A stretch of DNA of 64,000 nucleotides from contig CAVXHQ010000003.1 in the NCBI GenBank assembly GCA_963761735.1, positions 1,116,001 to 1,180,000 of the forward strand, in the 5' to 3' direction. The position numbers and the translations under genes are program-made. This DNA comes from CAVXHQ01 sp963761735. Its GTDB lineage: Bacteria; Pseudomonadota; Alphaproteobacteria; Rhodobacterales; Rhodobacteraceae. A model generated the notes under the pieces. It had not been told where the DNA came from, ran no database searches, and saw only the letters and a program-made list of their open reading frames with translations. This document shows positions 36,064 to 45,022 of this stretch, in pieces (the stretch's first letter is position 1; every line of letters starts with the position of its first letter).

Positions 36064-37430
36064 TCGGATCGCTCATCTCCGGTCTTCGCGGGACAAGCCT
36101 GACACAGCGCGCGATGCGCTCGTCGATGATCACCATGGGCGGTTTTGCGGGCAGCCAGTTCATCCGGCTGGCGTCGAACCTTATCCTGACGCGCCTGCTG
36201 TTTCCCGAAGCGTTCGGCGTCATGGCGATGGTGTCGGTGTTCCTGATGGGGCTTGCGATGTTTTCAGACGTCGGCGTCGGTCCCGCGATCATGCAGAGCA
36301 AGCGGGGCGACGACGCGGATTTCCTCAACACGGCGTGGACGATCCAGATCGTCCGGGGCGGCGTGCTGTACGTGGTGGCCGCGCTGCTGGCGTGGCCGAT
36401 GGCGGCCTACTACGGCGAGCCTGACCTGATCCATTACCTGCCGGTCTCGGCCCTGACGCTGATCATCGCGGGGTTCAATCCGACGCGCCTGGAAAGCGCG
36501 CACCGCCATCTGCAGGCGGGCCGGATCACCGTGATCGACCTGGCGACGCAACTGGTCGGCATCGTTACGGCGGTGGCGCTGGCGTATCTCTGGCACTCGG
36601 TCTGGGCGCTGGTGATTTCGGGGATTTTGTCGATGCTGGCGCAGCTTTATTTCCTCAACGTCTATTTGCCCGGCGCGCGCAACCGTCTGCGGTGGGAACC
36701 CGCGGCGGGCACCGAACTGATCAATTTCGGCAAGTGGATATTCCTGTCCACCGTCTGCGGGTTCGCCATCTCGCAGGCCGACAAGGTGGTGATCGGCCGG
36801 TTCCTCGATACGGCGCCCTTCGGTGTCTACAACATCGGCTATTTCCTCGCCTCGTTCCCGCTGTTGCTGGCCGGGATTGTCACCCGCCGGGTCCTGATCC
36901 CGATCTATCGCGAAAGTCCGCCGGGCGCCTCGGCGCAGAACTTTGCCCGCCTGCGCCGGATGCGGATGATCGCGACGACGGGCCTGATGGCGATGGTGCT
37001 GGTGATGGCGTTCGGCGGGGTCTGGATCGTCGATCTGCTGTACGATGCGCGCTATGCGGCGGCGGGCGGCGTCGTGGTGTTGATGTCCGTGGTGCAGATG
37101 CCCGCCCTGATCGGGATGACCTACGATCAGGCGGCACTGGCGGCGGGCGATTCGCGCAGTTATTTCGTGCTGGCGGCCTGTCGCGCGGTGCTGATCGTGG
37201 CGGGCCTCGTGCTCGGTTTGCAGGTGGCGCAGGTCGAAGGGGCGCTGATCGGCATGGGGCTGGCCTGGGTCGCCTCCTATCCGGTGGTGATCTGGCTGGC
37301 CCGCGCACAGGGCGCCTGGGACCCGCTGCACGACGGGCTGTCGGCTGTATTTGCAGTGGTTGTCGGGGGGCTGGCGCTATGGCTGTACTGGCCCGATATC
37401 GCCGCGCTCAGCCTGCTGGAACGGCGATAA
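36045..37430 (+). CDS. Wzx-like polysaccharide flippase
   Basis: 461 residues with about 12 hydrophobic segments, in the MATE/PST flippase superfamily. Typical N-terminal features: MGGFAGSQFIRLASNLILTR, LLFPEAFGVMAMVSVFLMG and FSDVGVGPAIMQSKRGDD. It moves undecaprenyl-linked repeat units across the inner membrane. It overlaps the upstream GT2 gene and is followed after 79 bases by the polyketide synthase. That places the flippase and PKS probably on one transcript, an unusual partnership. Confidence 0.88.
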   Translation: MDAQPVIGSLISGLRGTSLTQRAMRSSMITMGGFAGSQFIRLASNLILTRLLFPEAFGVMAMVSVFLMGLAMFSDVGVGPAIMQSKRGDDADFLNTAWTIQIVRGGVLYVVAALLAWPMAAYYGEPDLIHYLPVSALTLIIAGFNPTRLESAHRHLQAGRITVIDLATQLVGIVTAVALAYLWHSVWALVISGILSMLAQLYFLNVYLPGARNRLRWEPAAGTELINFGKWIFLSTVCGFAISQADKVVIGRFLDTAPFGVYNIGYFLASFPLLLAGIVTRRVLIPIYRESPPGASAQNFARLRRMRMIATTGLMAMVLVMAFGGVWIVDLLYDARYAAAGGVVVLMSVVQMPALIGMTYDQAALAAGDSRSYFVLAACRAVLIVAGLVLGLQVAQVEGALIGMGLAWVASYPVVIWLARAQGAWDPLHDGLSAVFAVVVGGLALWLYWPDIAALSLLERR

Positions 37431-37509
37431 GGCGCTTCTTTGCCTCAAAATGGGCGCAAAGAGATACCATCTATGCAAAGCTGTTTCACGAGACGGAACC
37501 GACGAGGCC

Positions 37510-40500
37510 ATGACGCATCCTGCCACATCTGCGATCCCCGGCGGCACGGCCCCGGCGGATCCGCGCGAGGATTTCGACGATGGGGACATCGCCATCGTCG
37601 GCATGGCCGCGCGCCTGCCGGGGGCGCAGAGCATCGACGCCTATTGGCACAACCTGTCGCACGGCGTCCGCTCGATCCGCGAACTGACACAGGCGGAACT
37701 GCTGGCGTCGGGCGAGGCACCGCACCTGATCGAACGCCCGGACTATGTGCCTTTCGCCGCGCCGCTCGACGATTTCGCGCATTTCGATGCAGAATTCTTC
37801 GGCCTGTCGCCGAAAGACGCCGCGATCATGGACCCGCAGCACCGGCAGTTCCTCGAATGCGCCTGGGAGGCGATGGAAAACGCGGCCCATGTGCCCGGAC
37901 CGGGTACCGGCCCGGTCGGTGTGTTCGCGGGCTGTGGCATGGGCAGCTATTTCTACGTCAACGTCATGTCGAACCCCGATCTGGTGGACCAGACCGGCAC
38001 GTTCCTGTTGCGCCATACCGGCAACGACAAGGATTTCCTGTCGACGCGGCTGTCCCATATCTTCGATCTGCGCGGCCCGTCGCTGAACATCCAGACGGCG
38101 TGTTCCACATCGCTCGTCGCCACGCATACGGCGGCGCAATCGCTGCTGAACGGCGAATGCGACATGGCGCTGGCGGGCGGCGTCACCATCGAGATGCCGC
38201 AGGCGCGCGGGTACATTTACAAAGAGGGCGAGATCCTGTCGCCCGACGGCGAATGCCACGCCTTCGATCACCGCGCGCAAGGCACGGTTTTCGGGTCCGG
38301 CGTCGGTGTCGTCGTGCTGCGCCGCATGGCCGATGCGGTGCGCGACGGCGATCATATCTGGGCGGTGATCCGCGGATCGGCGATCAACAACGACGGCGCG
38401 GACAAGGCGGGATACCTCGCGCCATCCGTCGGCGGGCAGGCCGCCTGTATCGCGCAGGCGCAGGCCGTGGCGGGCATCACGGCGGACACCGTGGATTATG
38501 TCGAATGCCACGGCACCGGCACTTACCTCGGCGATCCGATCGAGGTTGCGGCCCTGACCGAGGCGTTCGCGCGCACGTCGGACAGGTTGGATCACTGCCG
38601 CATCGGATCGGTCAAGACCAACATCGGCCATCTGGATACCGCCGCCGGGGCCGCGTCCCTCATCAAGGCCTCGCTGGCGCTGCACCACGGCCAGATGCCG
38701 CCCTCGCTGGGGTATGAGGCGCCCAATCCCGCGATCCCCTTCGACGGGTCGCCGTTTTCGGTGAACGACCGGCTGACGCCCTGGCCCGAGACGGATCATC
38801 CGGCCCGTGCGGGCGTCAATTCCCTCGGCGTCGGTGGCACCAACGCCCATGTCGTGCTGCAAAAGGCGCCCGGGCGCGGCGCATCCGCCGACAGCGACTG
38901 GCCGTTCCAGATCTTTACCCTCTCGGGCCGCTCCAGGGCGGCGCTGGATGCCAATGGCGCCGCCCTTGCAGAGCATCTGCGCACCACGGATCAGCCACTG
39001 GCCGACGTCGCCTTTACCCTGCAACAGGGCCGCAAGCATTTCGAGCGTCGGCGTGTCGTCGTGGCGGAAACCGGTGCCGAGGCGGCCCGTCTGCTGGTCG
39101 AGAACGACCCGCGCCGGGTGTTTACCCACACCGCGATGGCCGATCCGAAACCGGTGTTCATGTTCCCCGGCGGCGGCGCACAATATGCGGGCATGGCGCG
39201 CGACCTGTACGAGACCGAGCCTGTCTTTGCCGACTGGATGGACCGGGGGCTGGCGATCCTCGCGCCAATGCTCGACTATGACATCCGCGCCCTGTGGCTG
39301 CCCGAAAACGGGCAGGAGGACGCCGCCGATGCCGCCCTGCAAAAGCCATCGGTGCAGCTGCCGCTGATCATGATTGCCGAATACGCGCTGGCGCAGCTGT
39401 GGCGGGCGTGGGGTGTGCAGCCGACCGCCCTGATCGGTCATTCGATGGGCGAAAATACCGCTGCCTGCCTTGCCGGCGTCCTGTCGTTCGAGGATTGCAT
39501 CGGCCTGATCCACCTGCGCGGCACCCTGTTCGACGCGGTGCCCGCGGGCGGCATGCTGTCCGTCGCGCTGCCTGCCGACGCTCTGCGTCCCTACCTTGGC
39601 GAAACGCTCGACCTGGCGGCGATCAACGCGCCGCAGCTGTCGGTGGCCACCGGCCCGCAGGCGGCGCTGGACACGCTCGCCCTGCGGCTGACGGCGGACG
39701 ACATCGACCATCAGCGCATCCCGATCGACATCGCCGCACACAGCCGGATGCTGGAGCCGATCCTCGCCCGCTTCGGCGATTACCTGCGCGGCATCCCGCT
39801 GTCGCCGCCGCAAATCCCCCTCATCTCGAACCGCAGCGGCACATGGATGACCGACGCCGAGGCCACGTCGCCCGACTATTGGGTGGCGCACCTGCGCGGC
39901 ACGGTGAATTTCGAAGGCGGGCTGGGCACGCTGGCCTGCGACCCCGCACGCCTTTATATCGAGGTCGGGCCCGGCAAGGCGCTCGCTTCGCTGGCCGGTC
40001 AGCATGGCACGGTGACGGCAAATCAGGTCATCGGATCGCTGCGCCATCCACAGGATCCGGTCGCCGACGATGCCTATTTCGCCGCGCAACTGGGCCGCGT
40101 CTGGGCCACGGGCGGCACATTCGACTGGGATCAGATCTGGGGCGACGGGCCGCGCCACCGCGTGCCGTTGCCGACCTATCAATTTCAGCGCAGCCGCTAT
40201 TTCATCGAGGCCAGGGCGCCCGAGGCCCGCGCCGCGCACTGGCTCATGCGGACGCCGGACCGCGAGGACTGGCACTGGTTGCCCGCCTGGCGCCCGGCCT
40301 ATGCCGCCTGCGACGTGGACGTGACCGGCGATCTGTCGGAGACCGCGCGCGAAACCTGGCTGGTTTTTGCCTGCGACACCGGGTTGAGCGATGCGGCAAC
40401 CGCGCGGCTGCGCGCTGCGGGCCACAGCGTCGTCACCGTGCGCCCCGGCGATGCCTTTGCGCAGACCGGCCCGGACGACTTTCGGATTGCGCCCGAGCGG

Positions 40501-43500
40501 GGCCGCGAGAGTTATGACCAGCTGATCCGCCAGCTTGCCGCCGAGGACCGGCTGCCGACCCGGATCGTGCACGGCTGGCTGTTGACGGCGGACGAGGCGC
40601 ACCGCCCGGGGTCGAGCTTCTTTCACCGGGTGCAGGAGCACGGGTTCTGGTCGCTGTTCCATCTGGCGCAGGCGTGGTCGGCCGAAGGGGCGGGTACGCC
40701 GCATATCACCGTGCTGACGTCGGATGCGATGCAGGTCCGGTCCGAGGCGCTGCGCTATCCCGAAAAGGCCACGGTCATGGGCCCCGCGCGGGTGATCCCC
40801 CGCGAATTTCCGGGGATGACCGTCGCGGTTCTCGATCTGTCGGTGCCGCTGCGGCGAAGGGCTGCGGTTGATGTGGGGCCGCTGCTCGAGGATCTGCTCA
40901 GCCCGCCTGCAAACGGCGTCGCCGCGATCCGCAGTGGCAAACGCTTTGCGCTGGGCGTGAAACAGGCGCCGCTGCCGGAGGCCGTGCTCGATCTGCCGCA
41001 GGGCAGTGTCGTCCTGCTGACGGGCGGTTTCGGCGGCATCGGGCAGACCGTGGCCGAGGCGCTGATCCGCGACCACGGCGCCCGCATCGCGCTCGTCGCG
41101 CGGCAGGCGCTGCCGCCGCGCGACGGGTGGGACGCGGCACTGGCGCGTCTTGCGCCCACCGGCAGCACCGCGCGCCGGATCATGGCGGTGCGTCGCCTCG
41201 AGGCGGCGGGCGGCACGGTGATGACGCTGGCCGCCGACGTGTCCAACATCGAGGAAATGACCGCTGCCAAGGCATCTATCGAGGCGGAACTTGGCCCGGT
41301 CCGGGGCCTCGTCCACGCGGCGGGCGTCATCGACGACGCGCCGATCCTCGCCAAGCAATCGGCCAGCATCGAGGACGTGTTCACCCCCAAGATCCACGGC
41401 ACGCAGGTTCTCGATGCGCTGTTTCCGGATGGCACGCTCGACTGGATGGCGCTGTTTTCCTCGACGTCGACGGTCACGGCCCCTGCCGGACAGGTCGATT
41501 ATGTGGCCGCCAACGAATATCTGAACGCTTTTGCCAAGGCGCGCGTCGGCGGGAAAACCCGCGTCGTGGCCATCGACTGGGGCCTGTGGTCGGACGTCGG
41601 CATGGCCGCCGACGCGATGGAAACACGGACCGGCGTCGCCGAAACGCCCCCCGTGCCCATTCAGGCCATGATGCTCGACTCCGCCGGTTTCGACGCCACG
41701 GGCGCGCGCAGATTTACAGCTGCCTATGCGCAGGACCGCTGGTTCGTCGACGAACACCGCACGGCGGCGGGCGTGGCGCTCGTGCCCGGCACCGGCTTTC
41801 TGGAACTCGCCGCCGAGGCGCTGGCAGCCCAGCAAGAGGCACTGCCCTTTGCCATCGAAGACCTGCATTTCCTGCGCCCATGCCGTGTGGACGCGGCGGG
41901 GACGCAGGTGTCCGTCACGCTGGCCAGATCAGACGAGGGCTATGACCTGCGCATCGAAAGCGGGCCGCCCGGCATGGGCACGGAGGTGAACGCCGAAGGC
42001 CGCCTTGCCCTGCTGCCGATGCCGCAGCCCGCCCGCCTCGACATTGCCGCAATCACCGCGCGGATGGAGACGCCGGAAACCGGCGACCTGCGCTCGCCGC
42101 AGGAGGCGCATCTGACGTTCGGACCGCGCTGGCGGGTGCTGCACAGCCGCGCCCATGCGCGCGGCCCGGTGCCGACAGAGGGGCTGGCGCACCTGAGGCT
42201 GCCACCTGCCGCACAGGCCGACGCGGCGATCCTGCACCCCGCGCTGATGGACCTTGCGACCGGCTGGGCGATGGGCCTGATCGACGGCTATGACGGTGCG
42301 CACCTCTGGGTGCCGGTCTCCTACGGCACGGTGCGCGTCTTCGCCCCGCTGGGCCCCGAGATCGTCAGCCACGTCCGCAACGCCGCCGCCAACAGCGCGG
42401 CCCATGCAACGGCGAGCTTCGATGTCACGCTGGCCGCCGCCGATGGCACGGTCCTCGTCGAAATCGAGGATTTCACGATCCGCAAGATGCAGGGCGCCGT
42501 GCGTTTCGCCGCCCCCTCCGCCGCGCCGCCCGCCGGGCCGCGTCCGCTCTCGCCCGCCGAGGAGCGGCTGCGTCACAACCTGACGCAGGGAATTCCGCCC
42601 GCCGACGGTGCGGCGCTGTTCCTGCGCGCCGTGGCCGCCGGTCAATCGCAGGTATTCCTGACATCGTTGCCTCTCGACGCCCTTGTTGCACAGGGAGACG
42701 CCGCCGATACGGTGTCCGAGGCCCAGACATTCGAGCGACCGCAACTCGACAGCGACTACGTCGAACCGGCCAACGACATCGAACGCCGTCTGGCCGGGTT
42801 CTGGCAAGAGCTGCTGGGCGTCGAAAAGGTTGGCGTCGAGGACAGTTTTTTCGATCTTGGCGGCCATTCCCTGATCGCCGTGCGCCTGTTTGCGATGGTC
42901 AAACGCGCCTATGCGGTTGATTTTCCGATCTCGATCCTGTTCGAGGCGCCGACGATCCGCGCCTGCGCCGCCCTCATCGCCGACCGCGGTGTCGCAACGG
43001 ACGACGCGACGTCCGGTAAGGCCCCCGACGTCCCCCCGCGCCGGTTCACCCATCTGGTCCCGATGCACAGTGGCGAGGGCGGGCCGAAGACACCGTTTTT
43101 CCTCGTCGCGGGGATGTTCGGCAACGTGTTGAACCTGCGTCATCTGGCGCATCTGCTGGGCGCCGACCGGCCATTCTATGGCCTTCAGGCGCGCGGGCTG
43201 TATGGCGACGCCGCGCCGCACGCCGACCTTGAACAGGCCGCCACGGACATGATCGCCGAGATGCGGCAGGTACAGCCGCACGGGCCCTATATGGTTGGCG
43301 GGTTTTCGGGCGGCGGCATCACCGCCTATGACATCGCGCGGCAGCTGACCGCGCAGGGCGAGGATATCGCGGCCCTCGTGATGCTCGACACGCCGCTGCC
43401 GCAGCGCCGCCCGCTGAGCCGCGAAGACCGGATGACGATCCAGTGGCAGGAACTGCGCGCGGGCGGCGTGGGGTATCCGTTCCGCTGGCTCGCGAACCGG

Positions 43501-43920
43501 GTGCGGTGGGAGATTGCGAAGCGGCGGCCCCGCGCGGAGACGGCACCGGACGGCGCCTTCCACGACATCGCCATCGAGGCCGCGTTCTATGCCGCCATCG
43601 CGCGCTACGCGGTGCGCCCGTGGGAGGGCCCGCTGACGCTGCTCCGCCCGCCGCAGTCCGGCAAGTGGGAGGTGGCACCCGGCCGCTGGGTCAGCTCGGA
43701 GCGCGCCTATGTGCTGCCCGACAACGACTGGACCGGGTCCGCCCCGCGGATCGAGGTGATCGAGGTGCCCGGCACCCACGACAGCATGGTCCTCGAGCCG
43801 AACGTGCGGGTCCTTGCCGCGCGCATGAAAAAGGTGATCGAGACGGGCGAGCGGGCGGCGCGGCGCCGCGCCGCGCTGGCGGCCGCCGATGCCTGGGCCG
43901 GCGACAGGGCCGCGCAATGA
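37510..43920 (+). CDS. Type I polyketide synthase, KS-AT-KR-DH-ACP-TE
   Basis: ATG 37510 (MTHPATS) gives 2136 residues; the open frame extends upstream into wzx but is not conserved there. Domains in order: KS (~25-455; Cys198 in TACSTS, His334 in ECHGTG, His374 in NIGH), AT (~545-850; Ser645 in GHSMGE), a post-AT region without clear catalytic motif, KR (~1165-1390; NADPH motif GGFGGIG at 1172-1178, Tyr1331, Asn1335), DH (~1400-1650; His1416, Asp1581), ACP (~1750-1820; Ser1787 in LGGHSL) and TE (~1850-2110; Ser1933 in GFSGGG, His2090). All key residues seem present. One extension cycle giving an alpha,beta-unsaturated acyl chain and its release are predicted. AT specificity is unclear: the usual HAFH/YASH position reads AAHS. 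The DH motif is HxxxxGxxxxP, one residue longer than usual. It needs PPTase activation, and a PPTase gene lies downstream. Confidence 0.92.
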   Translation: MTHPATSAIPGGTAPADPREDFDDGDIAIVGMAARLPGAQSIDAYWHNLSHGVRSIRELTQAELLASGEAPHLIERPDYVPFAAPLDDFAHFDAEFFGLSPKDAAIMDPQHRQFLECAWEAMENAAHVPGPGTGPVGVFAGCGMGSYFYVNVMSNPDLVDQTGTFLLRHTGNDKDFLSTRLSHIFDLRGPSLNIQTACSTSLVATHTAAQSLLNGECDMALAGGVTIEMPQARGYIYKEGEILSPDGECHAFDHRAQGTVFGSGVGVVVLRRMADAVRDGDHIWAVIRGSAINNDGADKAGYLAPSVGGQAACIAQAQAVAGITADTVDYVECHGTGTYLGDPIEVAALTEAFARTSDRLDHCRIGSVKTNIGHLDTAAGAASLIKASLALHHGQMPPSLGYEAPNPAIPFDGSPFSVNDRLTPWPETDHPARAGVNSLGVGGTNAHVVLQKAPGRGASADSDWPFQIFTLSGRSRAALDANGAALAEHLRTTDQPLADVAFTLQQGRKHFERRRVVVAETGAEAARLLVENDPRRVFTHTAMADPKPVFMFPGGGAQYAGMARDLYETEPVFADWMDRGLAILAPMLDYDIRALWLPENGQEDAADAALQKPSVQLPLIMIAEYALAQLWRAWGVQPTALIGHSMGENTAACLAGVLSFEDCIGLIHLRGTLFDAVPAGGMLSVALPADALRPYLGETLDLAAINAPQLSVATGPQAALDTLALRLTADDIDHQRIPIDIAAHSRMLEPILARFGDYLRGIPLSPPQIPLISNRSGTWMTDAEATSPDYWVAHLRGTVNFEGGLGTLACDPARLYIEVGPGKALASLAGQHGTVTANQVIGSLRHPQDPVADDAYFAAQLGRVWATGGTFDWDQIWGDGPRHRVPLPTYQFQRSRYFIEARAPEARAAHWLMRTPDREDWHWLPAWRPAYAACDVDVTGDLSETARETWLVFACDTGLSDAATARLRAAGHSVVTVRPGDAFAQTGPDDFRIAPERGRESYDQLIRQLAAEDRLPTRIVHGWLLTADEAHRPGSSFFHRVQEHGFWSLFHLAQAWSAEGAGTPHITVLTSDAMQVRSEALRYPEKATVMGPARVIPREFPGMTVAVLDLSVPLRRRAAVDVGPLLEDLLSPPANGVAAIRSGKRFALGVKQAPLPEAVLDLPQGSVVLLTGGFGGIGQTVAEALIRDHGARIALVARQALPPRDGWDAALARLAPTGSTARRIMAVRRLEAAGGTVMTLAADVSNIEEMTAAKASIEAELGPVRGLVHAAGVIDDAPILAKQSASIEDVFTPKIHGTQVLDALFPDGTLDWMALFSSTSTVTAPAGQVDYVAANEYLNAFAKARVGGKTRVVAIDWGLWSDVGMAADAMETRTGVAETPPVPIQAMMLDSAGFDATGARRFTAAYAQDRWFVDEHRTAAGVALVPGTGFLELAAEALAAQQEALPFAIEDLHFLRPCRVDAAGTQVSVTLARSDEGYDLRIESGPPGMGTEVNAEGRLALLPMPQPARLDIAAITARMETPETGDLRSPQEAHLTFGPRWRVLHSRAHARGPVPTEGLAHLRLPPAAQADAAILHPALMDLATGWAMGLIDGYDGAHLWVPVSYGTVRVFAPLGPEIVSHVRNAAANSAAHATASFDVTLAAADGTVLVEIEDFTIRKMQGAVRFAAPSAAPPAGPRPLSPAEERLRHNLTQGIPPADGAALFLRAVAAGQSQVFLTSLPLDALVAQGDAADTVSEAQTFERPQLDSDYVEPANDIERRLAGFWQELLGVEKVGVEDSFFDLGGHSLIAVRLFAMVKRAYAVDFPISILFEAPTIRACAALIADRGVATDDATSGKAPDVPPRRFTHLVPMHSGEGGPKTPFFLVAGMFGNVLNLRHLAHLLGADRPFYGLQARGLYGDAAPHADLEQAATDMIAEMRQVQPHGPYMVGGFSGGGITAYDIARQLTAQGEDIAALVMLDTPLPQRRPLSREDRMTIQWQELRAGGVGYPFRWLANRVRWEIAKRRPRAETAPDGAFHDIAIEAAFYAAIARYAVRPWEGPLTLLRPPQSGKWEVAPGRWVSSERAYVLPDNDWTGSAPRIEVIEVPGTHDSMVLEPNVRVLAARMKKVIETGERAARRRAALAAADAWAGDRAAQ

Positions 43921-43972
43921 GGCGGTGCATCCCAAAGCCGTGGGTAGGCGCCGCAATGACGAGGGCATGGCA

Positions 43973-45022
43973 ATGAGGGTGCGCACCGTCATCCTTAACT
44001 GGCGCACGCCCGATATGACCCTGCGCGCGCTGGACGCGGCGCGGATAGCGATGCGCGGCGTCGACGGCGATATCGTGGTGGTCGACAACGCCAGCGGCGA
44101 CGGCTCCGAGGCGCGCATCACCGCCGCGATTGCCGATATGGAGGGCGTGCATTTCGTCCAGTCGGGCCGCAACGGCGGGTTCGGCGCCGGCAACAACGCA
44201 GGCATCCGTGCGCCGATACCGGGGCCGGTCCCGGAGGCGTACTATATCCTGAACTCCGACGCTTTCCCTGCCCCGGAGGCGATCCGCGTGCTGCACGACT
44301 ACCTCGTCGCCGTGCCGGGGGCCGGTTTTGCGGGCAGTCTGATCCACGGACCGGACGGCGAGACGCATCTGACGACGTTCCGGTTTCCGGGAATACTGAG
44401 CGAGATCGAGGGGTCCATCCGGTTCGGCCCCGTCAGCCGATTGCTGACCAACAGCACGGTGCCGCTGGCCACGCCGTCCCGCGCCGGACGTGTCGACTGG
44501 CTCGCGGGGGCGAGCCTGATGATGCGCGCCGAGGTGCTGGCCGGGGTCGGCCTGTTCGACGAGACCTTCTTTTTGTATTTCGAGGAAACCGATCTGTGCC
44601 TGCGCGCGGCGAGGGCCGGTCACGAGGTGCATTTCGTCCCCGACAGCCGGGTCGCCCACATCGGATCGGTGTCGACGGGGATGAAGGAATGGTCCCGCGT
44701 GCCGGGGTACTGGTTTGCGTCGCGGTGGTATTATTTCGCGCGCAATCATGGCCGTGCCTATGCAGTCTGCGCGACTGCGGCCCATGTCGCGGGCGGCGCG
44801 TTTCACCGGCTGCGGTCGTTCGTGACAGGCAAACGCCCTGCCGATCCGCCGCGGTTCCTGCGGATGCTGATCGCGCATGATCTGGCGGCACTGTTCCGCC
44901 CTTTGCCATCGGTGCGCCCCGCGCCAAAACCCGTGCCATTGCGCGCGCCCGAACCGGAACATGCCCTCGGCCCGAAATCCGCCGTTGATCCGAAACCGGC
45001 CCTGGAAAGGACCCCGACATGA
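43973..45022 (+). CDS. Glycosyltransferase family 2 (rhamnosyltransferase-like)
   Basis: ATG 43973 has GAGGG at seven bases; ATG 43967 is also possible. About 349 residues. GT2 of the RfbF/WbbL type: VRTVILNWRTPDMTLRALDA, VVVDNASGDGSEARI, GRNGGFGAGNNAGIR, the metal-binding NSDAFP, and FFLYFEETDLCLRAARAGHE. Such enzymes often transfer rhamnose, which fits rfbD in this locus. The C-terminal ~45 residues are Pro/Lys-rich. It sits 52 bases after the PKS and its stop overlaps the NRPS start (ATGA), so it is co-expressed with both. It may glycosylate the PKS/NRPS product or the EPS. Confidence 0.88.
   Translation: MRVRTVILNWRTPDMTLRALDAARIAMRGVDGDIVVVDNASGDGSEARITAAIADMEGVHFVQSGRNGGFGAGNNAGIRAPIPGPVPEAYYILNSDAFPAPEAIRVLHDYLVAVPGAGFAGSLIHGPDGETHLTTFRFPGILSEIEGSIRFGPVSRLLTNSTVPLATPSRAGRVDWLAGASLMMRAEVLAGVGLFDETFFLYFEETDLCLRAARAGHEVHFVPDSRVAHIGSVSTGMKEWSRVPGYWFASRWYYFARNHGRAYAVCATAAHVAGGAFHRLRSFVTGKRPADPPRFLRMLIAHDLAALFRPLPSVRPAPKPVPLRAPEPEHALGPKSAVDPKPALERTPT

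Noticed and set aside
37486..41868. Very long open frame (about 1460 codons) on the minus strand opposite the PKS
   Set aside because: Shadow of GC-rich codon use; Arg/Gly/His-rich translation without any family motif, while the plus strand has full PKS catalytic motifs.
41929..44205. Long minus-strand frame opposite the PKS end and GT2
   Set aside because: No family features; antisense to intact ACP, TE and GT2 coding sequence.
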